From NCBI RefSeq assembly GCF_949987515.2, contig NC_082684.1, positions 45,226,006-45,290,005 on the forward strand: a DNA stretch of 64,000 bases, given 5' to 3'. Below are positions 11,970-22,760 of this stretch, piece by piece (positions within the stretch are counted from its first letter, which is position 1; each line of letters begins with the position of its first letter). The notes beneath the pieces were generated by a model that was not told the origin of the DNA, did no database searches, and saw nothing but the letters and a program-made list of their open reading frames with translations. This stretch comes from Delphinus delphis. Lineage: Eukaryota > Chordata > Mammalia > Artiodactyla > Delphinidae. Position numbers and translations under genes: made by a program.

Positions 11970-13330
11970 GGGTTTATTGAGCTTCTTGAAACTGTAGGAT
12001 TATAAGTTACACCAAATTTAGAAAAAAAAAATTTTTCATCTTTGCTTGAGTGTAGTTTTTATCTCTAGACATTATAGTTTCCACCTCTAGAAGTTTTATT
12101 TATAGAATAAAAATTTTAAAAAATCTGCTCGTCTCTTAACATGCTTCATCTTTCTTCTACATCCTAGATCACACAGTATGTAATTATAATAACTATTTTA
12201 ATGACCTTAGTTACTACTTCTATTATCTCTCTCATTTCTGGGTAGGTTTTGATTGATTGGTTTTTCTCCTCATTATGGGTCATATTTTCACGTTTCCCTG
12301 CCTGCCTGGGAATTTTTTCTTGGGCCTTAAACGTTATGAATTTTACCTTATTGAGTGCCAATATTTTTGTATTCCTGCAAATATTCTTGAACTTGTGCTG
12401 GGACACAGTTAATTTAATTGGAAGGAGTTTGATCCTTTCAATACTTGCTTTTAAGCTTTATTGGGCATGCTCAGAGCAGTCTTTTGCCTAAGGATAATTT
12501 TCCTCCTACTGAGGCAGTAGCTTTGTGAGGACGCTACCTAATGTTCCATGAGTTATGTGAGTTTATAAGGCTTTTCCTCTCTGGCTGGCAAAACATCAAA
12601 CTATTCCCAGAGCTACATGAGCCCTGAGATTGTTTTCTCTAATCCTTTCTGGTGGTTCTTCCTCCAGCCTTGGGGAGTTTCCGCACACACATTCACTAAT
12701 CAGTTCTCTGGTGAAGATTTGAGAGGACCCTTTTCCGATCTTCAGAGCTCTCTCTCCGACTCTCTCCTCTCTGGAGTCTTCCCTGCAAACTTTAGCTGCC
12801 TTGGCCTCCCCCAAACACGCAGCTCTGTTTCCTCAACTCAGGGAGACTGTCAGTTTCCACTGGGCTCTCTCCCTGGAAGCCCAGAAGCTCTCCAGGAAGG
12901 AAGCTAGGTCAACCATAGGGTTCACGCCCACCTCTCAGGAATCACTCTGCCTTAGGTCCAATGTCCAGTAACACTTTATGTATTCTGGATACTCATCCTT
13001 TTTAGGACAGATGTACTGCCAATATCTTCTTCCATATTGTGCCTTTTATCTTCCCTTAGTTTATGATTTCTTTTGTCGTGCCAAGGTTTTTCATTTTGGT
13101 GACCAATTTGCCATTTTTTTTTCCTTTATAAGCTGTGCTTTTTCGTGTCTATATGAGAGATCTACTCCATTGCTGGGATCATATACATATTTTTTCCTAT
13201 ATCTTCTAATAGTTTTGAAGTTTTGTTTTATACTGTCATATTTTGGATACCCAAATATCAAGCTATTACATCTGTACTCATTGGCTTGGAACCTAGAGAT
13301 ACTTGAATTACAAATATATTAACACTATTA
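11226..13330 (-). mobile_element. Decayed L1 remnants, reverse orientation
   Basis: AT-rich sequence with scattered L1 landmarks in reverse orientation, for example CTGTAGAATTCTAGATTTCC, GTGATTAAATCTGCTGTAAT, TTTTAAGATTTTCTTTTTAT and, near 12979-13200, a tract like the ORF2 sequence following GGATAC. It is probably several old L1 pieces. The GC-richer part 12590-12910 holds a 96-codon frame with no recognisable domain. Family and boundaries are uncertain. Confidence 0.5.
11925..11966. repeat. (GT)n microsatellite
   Basis: About 21 uninterrupted GT dinucleotides. Length and purity make it likely to vary between individuals. Confidence 0.97.
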
Positions 13331-13571
13331 TCACAATCTCACAAAATTTAGTATTATAACTATCTCTAAATTTTTTTTTGTTTGCTCATTTGGACCAAAC
13401 TACTAAATAGTGAGATTAGTTAGTATAAAATAAATAATGGAAACATATATTTTAATAATCACCTCTGGCATTTCTCTAGCATACTGATGTCTGTACTCCA
13501 TCCAGCTCTTCTGGGTCAGAATATCTAGCAATGATGCTCACTCAGACAGATAGGTTTAAAAATCTCCACGA

Positions 13572-13790
13572 GGGCTTCTCTGGTGGCACAGTGGTTGAGA
13601 GTCCTCCTGCCGATGCAGGGAACACGGGTTCGTGCCCCGGTCCGGGAAGATCCCACATGCCACGGAGCCCCTGGGCCCGTGAGCCATGGCCGCTGAGCCT
13701 GCGTGTCCGGAGCCTGTGCTCCGCAATGGGAGAGGCCACAACAGTGAGAGGCCCGCGTACCGCAAAAACAAACAAACAAACAAACAAACA
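13572..13790 (+). mobile_element. CHR-type SINE (short form), forward
   Basis: Starts GGGCTTCTCTGGTGGCACAG (A box region), has the B box GGTTCGTGCCC, and ends GCCCGCGTACCGC followed by an (AAAC)n tail at about 13763-13790. The flanks AAATCTCCACGA and AAAACTCCAAGG are a candidate but imperfect target duplication. It has more mismatches than the copy at 24737. Confidence 0.93.
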
Positions 13791-13869
13791 AAAACTCCAA
13801 GGGTGATTCTGATCTACAACTTGCTGAGGGCAATTTCACTCATAATTATATGCTTACAAATATTTCCTT

Positions 13870-14260
13870 TCACTTAGTAGCCATTAATTGAGCAACTATT
13901 ATGTACTAAATACTGTGTTAGGTGGTGGAAAATAGATATAATTAAGGCATAAAGCTTGTCCACGAGGAACTCACAGTTTAGTAGAGGATGCTGACGCAAA
14001 ACCAGAAAATTTTATATAAATATACATGCATGTCACAAGCACAGTGATGGAGATTCGCACAGGGGCCGTGACAGAACAAAAGAGGCACCTAACGCTAAGT
14101 CGGTGTGGGGAGGGTCAGGAAAACACCCTGCTAGAAGTGAGACCTGTCCTAGAAAGAATGAGCATTAGATGTCTGATGAGAGGAGGAAAGATATTTCAGC
14201 AGAGAGGGCAATGAGCACAGGCATGGAGAATAAAGCCCAGGAAACTCAAAGTTGTTTAAT
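13870..14260 (+). mobile_element. Ancient dispersed repeat, family not named
   Basis: Contains the widespread mammalian motif ATTGAGCAACTATTATGTACTA followed by GAGGAACTCACAGTTTAGTAG and later ATTTCAGCAGAGAGGGCAATG. I recognise the pattern as an old interspersed repeat seen across mammals but cannot assign a Repbase name. The same pattern recurs at 27300-27420 and 51400-51950. Confidence 0.55.
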
Positions 14261-14380
14261 GATCCTGCATCTTAAAGTCCAGGGGCAAAATGGAGACCAT
14301 TAATGCTGGAGACATATGGTGAGTGCCACATAAAAGAAGACCTCAAAGACCTTAAGGACACCAGATTTTGACCCATAGGT

Positions 14381-14548
14381 CAGTGCTTCTTAAACTTCAG
14401 TGAGCACATGAATCACCAGGGGATCTTGTTAAAAAGTTGACTGATTCAGAAGGTCTGGAGTTTGGCCAGAAATTCTGCATTCCCTAACAAGCTTTCAGAT
14501 GCTGCTGTCTGTACCGCTGGTCTGCAGACCACATTTTGGGCAGCAAGG
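14381..14548 (+). mobile_element. MER5A-type hAT DNA transposon
   Basis: Near-complete match to the MER5A layout: CAGTGCTTCTTAAACTTCAG, ATCACCAGGGGATCTTGTTA, CTGATTCAGAAGGTCTGG, AACAAGCTTTCAGATGCTGC and CAGACCACATTTTGGG. A non-autonomous element with no coding capacity. Confidence 0.88.
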
Positions 14549-14689
14549 CCATGTAAGTTGTCTACCGTGTTACAAGAGCAGCTGGTCTGAGATCAGAGTG
14601 CTGAAGAGGAGCACGGAGGCACTCTGGCTGATGGGGCCAGATCTCACCATTCTGACTTTAGAGAAGACATCTCAGGTCCTCCAGACCAG

Positions 14690-14875
14690 CCCATCTGTCA
14701 TCTAAATACCAACCAATAACCCCAGTTGATGTACAGTAGAAGACTGCCTAGGCGAGCCCACTCTGAATTCATGATCCGTGAAATTGTGAGATATGAAAAA
14801 ATGGTGGTGGTAATAAGCCAACAAGTTTTTGGGCAACTAAGTTTTGGTGTGTAGCAAACAGATAACTAGCACAGA
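14690..14875 (+). mobile_element. Old LTR-like repeat 3' fragment
   Basis: Ends with ATAAGCCAACAAGTTTTTGG, CAACTAAGTTTTGGTGTGTA and CAAACAGATAACTAGCACAG. This matches the common 3' end motif of old MaLR-type LTRs (AAGCCACTAAGTTTTGGG, then AACTAATAC). The family call is tentative. Confidence 0.5.
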
Positions 14876-14889
14876 ATTTAGTCTAATAG

Positions 14890-15045
14890 GCACTGGCTGC
14901 ATATTTAAACAAATTAGGGAGCTTTACAAAAAAATATCGATTCCCAAACCCCATCTATCTCCAGAGTTCCTGATCAATTGGTCTGAAGTAGGGCTCAGAC
15001 ATTGATAGTTTTAAAAGCCCCCAAGATATGCCTATAGAGATTTTA
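14890..15045 (+). mobile_element. Degenerate MER5A/Charlie-like fragment
   Basis: AGGGAGCTTTACAAAAAAAT, then CCAAACCCCATCTATCTCCAGAG-type sequence and GTCTGAAGTAGGGCTCAGAC, follow the middle of the MER5A pattern with many changes. Confidence 0.55.
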
Positions 15046-15054
15046 ACGTGCAAG

Positions 15055-15660
15055 CAGAGTTTAAGGCTATTGCAATAGGTGACGATGCAAAACCATCAAA
15101 GAAGTTTAAGCAGGGAGCTGATGTGCTCATGTCTCTGTTTAAGGCAATCCTTGTCAACTAAATGGAGAACAGATTTGAGAGGTTGAAGGCTGGAGCTGGC
15201 AAAATCAATTAGGAAGTTGTTGTCGGAATCCAGGTGAGAAATGAGGGAAGCTTCAATGAGAACAATGGTAGGAGGGCTGGAGAGGACAGGATGAATGAGA
15301 AAGGTTCAGAAGACAGACAGTTCTAGGAAACTGGATAAGGGAGATGATGCAAAGGAAGGAGCCCAGCATATAGTTTAGGAATGCAGCTTGGGTGACTGGG
15401 TGGGTGATGGTGACATTCACAGCAATTAGAGGCATAAGAGGAGAGGCAAGCATAGCAAGTGAGATGAGTTCATTTGGGGGATACGTTGACTTGGCATTAC
15501 TACCTGGAATATCTAGGTAGGGCTGTCTGGTAGGCAGTTAGATGTGTAAATTTGAAGCTCAGGGGAGAGGCGTTAACTACAGATGTTGATCTGAGTGGCA
15601 TCATCGTTTAGATAGTAGTTGAAATCAAGAGAATGGATGTGACTGCTTTCCCAGGGATGT
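15055..15660 (+). mobile_element. Ancient dispersed repeat, family not named
   Basis: Carries motifs common to an old mammalian repeat: AAGCAGGGAGCTGATGTGCT, CAGCTTGGGTGACTGGGTGG, GGTAGGCAGTTAGATGTGTA and GAAGCTCAGGGGAGAGGCGT. It is long and diverged. Family not assigned. Confidence 0.55.
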
Positions 15661-16017
15661 CTGTCAGGGATACTAAGATTGTCTAGCTCCAGCCCCATCC
15701 ACCCTCCTCTTACGGTCTTCCTATTCTGCAAAGATGAAAAGACCTTAGAAGACATGTGTTTGAGATTTGGAAAGCCATCCTCTTTCAGTTCTTTCTGCTG
15801 GCAAGTAAAGTGATGTATCCTGGAGTGGAGAGGCAACTGCAGGACCAGACTCAGATGGCCAGAGGATGGCTTCTTGGCTCCTGTGCCCCCAAATTCCATC
15901 CCACCCTTTTATACCCAAACCTATTTTTCTCATGGCCTCACATACTGTGAGGACCCTCCATTTTCTCGCTACAACTCTGTACCCATATCCATAAAGTTAA
16001 ATATTTTTTTTTGCTTG
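15661..16017. other. Unassigned non-coding sequence
   Basis: No repeat or gene recognised. Open frames on both strands (15573-15899 minus, 15756-15950 plus) overlap each other and lack support. Confidence 0.5.
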
Positions 16018-16172
16018 TCAATAGTTCTCAACACATTAAAATCACCTAAACTGCTTGAGAAATTGATGCAAAATTCCCAAGCTCAGATAGTCTGATCTAA
16101 CTGTTCTCAGGTGTGATCTAGGAATAATTGTGGGTTTTGAAAACATTCCAGGTGATTCTAATACACAGCCAG
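16018..16172 (+). mobile_element. MER5A-type fragment
   Basis: CAATAGTTCTCAACACATTA, AATCACCTAAACTGCTTGAG, TAGTCTGATCTAACTG and CCAGGTGATTCTAATACACA follow the MER5A order with substitutions. Confidence 0.75.
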
Positions 16173-16180
16173 GCTTAAAA

Positions 16181-17558
16181 TATTGACTTCTGCTGGCATG
16201 TATATAATCTTGATCATTTGTTGCAAATCATAAAATCTTGCTTGTCTGTTGCATTGTTGCATCTTCACTGTACAGATCATGATATGTGTTGGTTATCCAG
16301 TTTTCAGAGAAAAAGTTAAAGGACAGTTATTTACCTTGATTTATACTCTAGTTGAAGTAAAACTTAGGCTGAGGCTTCTTGAATTCAACAGCAGTATTAT
16401 TCATGTTTATATACCTATGAGCAACTTTCTTACACCAAACAGATGCACAATAAATAATTGTAGAATGAACATTACTGACTTGAGTATTTTGTAGAAGACT
16501 GGTGTCTAAATCTATTAAATCTCCATAAAGCATAAGCATCCATTTTTTCTGTAAAATATTCATTGACAAGGTAGATTTGTGTTTGATCTGGACTTAGGGT
16601 GTGAACATAGCACACAAATGAGATGAACAAGGAGTCGAATCTTTTTTTCCCTGCCAACAGCATTTAATCAGGCTAGAGTCCTTCAAGTCAGTATTCTGAT
16701 TAAATGCCTCAATTACCAGTTAATTGCTAGAGAATAGATGCAACTGACTCATTTCTCTTAAAAATTCCAAGTTGGAAGCCTCAAATGAACAAGAATAATT
16801 CTAGCTCCAGAGTTTGTTAAATGTCAGGCTGAACCTGGCCAATGTCACCGTAAAATATGCCCTGAGGCATCACAACTTCGCATGTAGCACCAAAGAGATT
16901 TAACATTAATAGGGTGTTTTGAAAGAGTGCAATCACAGCGGAGAGCTAAAATCCAACAGCGCAAACGACACGGATCCACACTTTGCAAGATAAATACCTC
17001 TCATGACTCCTTAATTAAAGTCATTAATGATAATTAACCTCAGGGGAGAAACGACTCAGACGATTGGTAAAAATACACTTGGTTTCATTTTGGCCTATTG
17101 TCTTCTTTCTAAGGTTACAGATGGACTGCCTTTCCTTGTACACGTGTGTACTCACCTGACAAGTAAGAAGTCAGAAAAGTGTGGACGGTCTTTCTGTTGA
17201 TTTTCGAAAGAATCAGAGTAAAAATCTGACGCTGTATCGTGGTCTCTCCCAAATAAGCCTACTGTTTTCCCGAAGGAGACATGGAAAGCACACCAGTGCT
17301 GGTGACTTAAACGTCACATTGGATGACCAGTGATAAATAATGCAAGGTTTACTCACGTTATTGGCTTGCTCAGAAAAGTCAATTCAGGGACTCGAATTTA
17401 CTGTCCACTGAAATGCATGGATCAATTAATACGCATTGTTTACTCCTGGGTTTCAATCAGATTTGAAACAAATGCACTGTATTATGACACCATGAGGAAG
17501 TTAGATGTGCACAAGTTCCCAGCACAGAGGTGGAACCCTTCCATTTTCTCATTTTTAG
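16181..17558. other. Unique sequence, partly conserved-looking
   Basis: No repeat recognised. 16840-17100 has balanced composition and clustered homeodomain-type TAATTA/ATTAAT motifs (see findings), suggesting a possible conserved non-coding element. 17540-17558 is a pyrimidine tract ending in TTTTTAG that would serve as a splice acceptor for the candidate exon that follows. Confidence 0.4.
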
Positions 17559-17671
17559 TATAGATCGGATGGCAAGGAAGACTATCCCATGAGTTTCATT
17601 GTCCCTATAATTGACACCATCACCGCCCACACCCCCTTCTTGCCCATGGAGAATCAAGGCAAATTCAACAG
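17559..17671 (+). CDS. Candidate internal exon, unknown protein
   Basis: A 113-bp segment is bordered by TTTTCTCATTTTTAG (acceptor) and CAG/GTAAGG (near-perfect donor). Exactly one frame is open across it, 37 full codons plus two bases. That frame is closed by TAG in the acceptor and TAA in the donor, as a real internal exon often is. The predicted peptide includes DYPMSFIVPIIDTITAHTPF, and most third positions are C or G, unlike the AT-rich flanks. I do not recognise the protein. Phase would be 0 in, 2 out. It could still be chance or a regulatory element; no partner exon was found nearby. Confidence 0.35.
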
Positions 17672-18366
17672 GTAAGGGATGGGTAAGCTGTGCTTTTGGC
17701 ACTGAAGCGGGGGTGGGGTGGGGGAGAATCACAAAGGTTTGGGAGCCTGTTTACTTAAAGCAGCATAAGCCTGGTAAGGGGCTATACGTGAATATTCTAT
17801 TAAAAACAGATCTAGGTGACTCTTTTCTTCCAAGATCCATCCTGGCCACTCATAGTATCTCCAATTTCCACATAAGAACCCTGAGTAATAAATTCCCAGG
17901 TAACTTGTTCAGCACTGAAATTAGGATCCACTAGCAGGGTTTATGTCACCTTCTTCAAAACCTGAACTTTAAAATCAAGTCATATGAATGGTTGTGTCTT
18001 TTGTGTGGCATAGCAAGTCACTTTCAGGATCTTGGATACTCGTTCCCTCAGTTTCCTAGACTGTTGGCTGATGAAGGCCCACAGCTCAGTTACTCTCTAG
18101 GAATTGACAGCAGCTGAAGGGAGCTACATTACACAGAGTTATGCCCGTTCCTTCCCCAGGCTGATTGCTATCAAAACACCACGTGGGCCTAGACAAGGAG
18201 CATCTCAGTATCACCCAGTGAGGACAAAAGACAGATTATGTTAAATTCGTAAGACTTCTGGTGCCTTTGAGTAATGGGGTGGGTGAAAAATTCCAATAAG
18301 AACTGGGATTGATTTTTTGTGTGTCTTCCTGGCCAGTGGAATTCAAAGTCATTTAATCTAATATAA
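17672..18366. other. Unassigned non-coding sequence
   Basis: No repeat or gene recognised. If the preceding exon is real, this is intron. Confidence 0.5.
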
Positions 18367-18382
18367 AAAATATAGTGATGCC

Positions 18383-19668
18383 CAATCAAAAAAATGGGCA
18401 GAAGACCTAAATAGACATTTCTCCAAAGAAGACATACAGATGGCTAACAGACACATGAAAAGATGTTCGACATCACTAATTATTAGGGAAATGCAAATCA
18501 AAACCACAATGAGGTATCACCTCACACCAGTTACAATGGTCATCATCAAAAAATCTACAAACAATAAATGCTGGAGAGGGTGTGGAGAAAAGGGAACCCT
18601 CTTGCACTGTTGGTGGGAATGTAAATTGGTGCAGCCACTATGGAAAACAGTATGGAGGTTCCTTAAAAACTAAAAATAGAACTACCATATGATCCAGCAA
18701 TCCCACTACTGGGTATATATCAGAAAAAATGAAAACATTAATTTGAAAAGATGCATGCACCCCTATGTTCATAGAAGCACTATTTACAATAGTGACAACA
18801 TGGACAAGTCTATGTCCATCAACAGATGATTGGATTAAGAAGCTGTGGTATATATATGGAATTAAAAAAATGGTTCTGAAGAACCTGGGGGCAGGACAGG
18901 AATAAAGACGCAGATGTAGAGAATGGACTTGAGGACATGGCGACGGGGAAGGGCAAGCCAGGACGAAGTGAAAGAGTAGCATGGACTTATATACACTACC
19001 AAATGTAAAACAGATAGCTAGTGGGAAGCTGCTGCATAGCACAGCTATCAGCTCGCTGCTTTGTGAGGACCTAGAGGGGTGGGATAGGGAGAGTAGGAGG
19101 GAGACGCAAGAGGGAGGGGATATGGGGATATATGTATTTGTATAGCTGATTCACTTTGTTATACAGCAGCAACTAACACAACAATGTAAAGCAATTATAC
19201 TCCAATAAAGATGTTCAAAAAATAATTTAAAAAAAAGATGTGGTATATGTATAAAATGGAATATTACTCAGCCATAAAAAGAATGAAATATTGCCAATAC
19301 AGCAATGTATTGTAGAGAATATTATACTTAGTGAAATAAGCCAGACAGCAAAAGCCAATACTATATGGTATTACTTATATGTGGAATCTAAAAAATAATA
19401 ATAATAAAAAGAATCTATATAAGAAACAGACTCACATAGAAAAACCTATGGTTACCAAAAGTGGGGGAGGGACAAATGAGGAATACAGGATTAACAGATA
19501 CAAACTACTGTACATAAAATAGATAAGTAACAAGGATTTACTGTATAGCACAAGGAATTATACACAATATCTTGTAATAACCTACAGTGGAATGTAATCT
19601 GAAAAAAAAATCACTATGCTATACACCTGAAACTAACACAATACTGTAAATCAACTATACATCACTTA
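18383..19668 (+). mobile_element. 5'-truncated L1, interrupted by a second L1
   Basis: Starts inside ORF2 (CAATCAAAAAAATGGGCAGA) and carries the ORF2 C-terminal region, with a cysteine-rich reading [20 protein letters not shown] at about 18560-18625. It ends with an older-type 3' UTR (CTGAAACTAACACAATACTG). The candidate target duplication ends in AGTGATGCC: AAAATATAGTGATGCC at 18367-18382 and a near copy finishing at 19686. The host L1 is split at 18853/19236. Confidence 0.85.
18854..19235 (+). mobile_element. Short younger L1 3' end nested in L1
   Basis: Begins near GGTTCTGAAGAACCTGGGGG, the start of the 3' UTR seen in the near full-length L1 at 37627. It ends CAATAAAGATG plus an A-rich tail. 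Flanks AGCTGTGGTATAT (18841-18853) and AGATGTGGTATAT (19236-19248) are a 13-bp target duplication with one mismatch. It is severely 5'-truncated and has no coding capacity. Confidence 0.88.
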
Positions 19669-20026
19669 AAAACATACAGTGATGCCATCGTAGCATTAGG
19701 ATGAATTCATTACTCAGTGATATTTTTTTCAATCCAGTATTTTTTTCAATTTTTTTCAATCCAGTGGAGCAAAATTCATACCAGCTAAGCGCAATATAAG
19801 CACTAAGTTTTACATCCAATTCATCACTGCCTGGGAATGTCAAGAAATTTCATGGCAAAAGATGAAATTTAATAGAATCCTTAAAGACTGAATAAAAATG
19901 AGAAAAGTGAAAGGAGGGAGTGGCCAACATTCCAATTAACCATGGTGCAAAAACATAAAGCTGGGACGTACCTTTCATTCCTAGGGGACGGGATCCTTTA
20001 GGTACTTCTCAAAAAGCACCAAAGGC

Positions 20027-20251
20027 GGGCTTCCGTGGTGGTGCAGTAGGTTGAGAGTCCGCCTGCCGATGCAGAGGATACGGGTTCGTGCCCCGGTCCG
20101 GGAAGATCCCACATGCCGCGGAGCGGTTGGGCCCGTGAGCCATGGCCGCTGAGCCTGCGCGTCCGGAGCCTGTGCTTCGCTGCGGGAGAGGCCACAAGAG
20201 TGAGAGGCCACAACAGTGAGAGACCCGCGTACCGCAATAAAAAAAAAAAAA
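20027..20251 (+). mobile_element. CHR-type SINE with internal 16-bp duplication
   Basis: Short-form CHR SINE with B box GGTTCGTGCCC and a poly(A) tail. Target duplication AAAAAGCACCAAAGGC (20011-20026) recurs after the tail with one change. It differs from all other copies here by a tandem repeat of GAGAGGCCACAAGAGT (20186-20201) and GAGAGGCCACAACAGT (20202-20217). Confidence 0.93.
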
Positions 20252-20266
20252 AAAAAGCACTAAAGG

Positions 20267-22374
20267 CACAATGTTAACAGCCGTATCTTTGAGATGGCGC
20301 TTGAAGCTCTCAGCAAGAACTGTCCATATCTGCTTCTAAAGAGTCTCCAACGCTTCTCAACAGGTACTGGCGTCATTTAAGCTGGAGCAGCAGGTTTACC
20401 TTATCATCATGCATCAACCCTCACCCCCTGAGATGTTCTCTTCGAGTGTCAGTGATGGAAAAAGCAGCTGCTCCTCCTCCGTTTCCACACCTTACTTTGC
20501 CACATTCTTCAGAAGGAATCAGGGTGAGCACGGGCTCCTCCAGTATTCCTCTGCGTCTCTCGTGGGCCACCATGGTTAAAACCAGAAAACACGCACCCAC
20601 GTCAGAAATGAACTGTGCACGCAGCCTCTAGGAACAACTCTGGACTGCAGCCCCTCTTCAGGCATGGATTCCTTTTGCTATTCGAAGTTAAACAATGTTT
20701 CCTTCTCACCAATTAGTGGAAAATGCTGAAACTGCTCTTTTCCAAACCATCCTCTGTTTCCATTAGGAAGCTGTTAACCTCTATCAGCTGGGTGCATACC
20801 TGGCCAAACCCAAATTTTTCTATGTAAAGTATTCTTTGCTTGATAACGGATAAAGAACCATGGACCTATAATCTACATAAATGCTATTTTAAAATACCAT
20901 TAAGTCTAGTATTTAGCTATAGGAATTGGTGACTATTTGGAAAAGCCCCGGTATTTAGTTTTATCTGTGCATATTCAATCAGGAGAAAATACATGCAGAC
21001 ACTTAATGTCCTCTACTTCTTTTTCTCTGTGTCTCCAAACTTTGCTAACATCCATTTTTTATCTCCTTCTTCTCCTCCCTCACTCCTCCCCACCCCTTCC
21101 TCTGTCTGATTACATGTCTGCGCTCTAGTCCGTAGTTTCAAGAGAACCAGGAAAGCAGGCTCTCTAGCTCCTTACAGCATCTTTCCTGGGCACTTTAATA
21201 ACAATGAATTTGCTTCCTTGCCCTACATTTCTCTCTCATCTCTTCCCCTTGCTCTTTGTTTCTAATGACAATTGACATTATTTTCTTCACAGTTCATTTA
21301 ATGTATCACAGAGCCAAGTCCCTCTTCCACTCTGATAAATTACACATGATAAATATATAGGGAGATATATAGAAGAGGGAGAAATGATTTATGACAATGA
21401 ACAGGTAAGCTCTAAATTAGTGTCCTAAGATGTTCATCCTTGCTCCTGACAGGTGCTAAGTTTAAAGCTACAGATTTCAGAATGGGGGCAGAATATCCAC
21501 AGGACAGGTGAGGTGTTTCTTAATTTAAAAAGTCCATCGGAAATGATCTAGAAATAATCAAAGAATGATTTTTCTATAGACTTCTTGAAACCTCATCAAC
21601 AGTTACAGAGGGAACACTAGTCTAGCAAGTTTCCTGATTTGGGGAGAGATGTCAAATGTCCATAAATGGCATGAACAGCAAACTCCAACTTGAATCCAGT
21701 GGTAACTGAATGTTGCAATGACAACTATTTCTGTTCCTCTAGAAGCTACCATAGTACGCAGGGTTGATGGGGGTGGGTGGGCACACTGTACATAAACAAG
21801 CAGGGAGAGCATATAGCCCAATTCTAGTCACCAGAAGAGTCAGGGAGCCCCCACAAACTAATATTTAAATCAAATAAACTTTAAGCTACTTATGCAGAAT
21901 CCCAGAGTCCTGGCCCACAGAGTGTTCTCACAAGGGATTGAGACAACAGACATCATACTACTGACTTGTCTCTGTAGATGCCGGACAGAGAGCCAGGTTG
22001 AGCGTGAGACTGGCCTGGACCCTCTTAACTCCTTTCCTTGACTGGAGCCCAAGTAAAGCCCCAGAGTCAGGGGGTCGTCCCGCCACAGGGAGTGTGCAGC
22101 CTGGCTTGGACTACTTGCCACAAGGAAGCAGAGTGGAGAAAAGACGAGCCTGGGTCTGAGGGCTTGAGAGTCTGAGAGAGAGCAAGACACAGTTCTGTGT
22201 GTCTGGGCCATGTACAATCAGTGATCTGATGAGCTGCTCTCACAGGAGGGGAGAGAGGCACAGGATTCCTCCAAGCAGTCCCGGCCTGGAGAGCGAGGTA
22301 CAGGGCCTGTCTCTCTTACGGGCCTCAAAATCCCCAAGTAGAAACCCCCAAAGGGCACTGGGTATGGTTTCTTT
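20267..22374. other. Unassigned, mostly unique non-coding sequence
   Basis: No gene or clear repeat recognised. Composition is mixed and has no long protein-like frame. Confidence 0.5.
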
Positions 22375-22760
22375 CTGTGTTAGTCTGCTAAAGCGGCTGT
22401 AAAACAAAGCACCACCAACTGGGGGGAATGAAACAACAGAAATGTATCATCTCACAGTTCTGGAGGCCAGAGTCCCAAATCAAGGTGTTGGCAAGGTTGG
22501 TCCTGCCTGGGGGCCGTGAGGGAAGGAGCTGTTCCAGGCCTCTCTCTTCGGCGTGTAGACGGCCGTCTTCTCCCCGTTTCTTCACATTGACTTCCTCTAC
22601 ACGTGTCTCTGTGCCCAAATTTCTCCCTTTTATAAGGATACCAATCATATTGGATGAGGACCCATGCTAATGACCTCATTTGAGCCTGATTACTTCTGTG
22701 AAGACCCTTTCTCCAAATAAGGCCACATTGGGCATGGTTTCTTGCTTGAATCAAGTGTTC
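22375..22760 (+). mobile_element. Ancient dispersed repeat (LTR-like), family not named
   Basis: Starts TGTGTTAGTCTGCTAAAGCG, then ATGAAACAACAGAAATGTAT, CTCACAGTTCTGGAGGCCAG, ATCAAGGTGTTGGCAAGGTT, GTAGACGGCCGTCTTCTCCC and CTCCAAATAAGGCCACATTG. This exact order is very common in mammalian genomes. I am confident it is an interspersed repeat but not of its name. A related 3' piece lies at 46066-46158 and 46586-46673. Confidence 0.75.

Noticed and set aside
12617..12907. 96-codon frame that looks serine-rich and secreted
   Set aside because: It lies in decayed repeat-like DNA, has no splice context and no recognisable domain.
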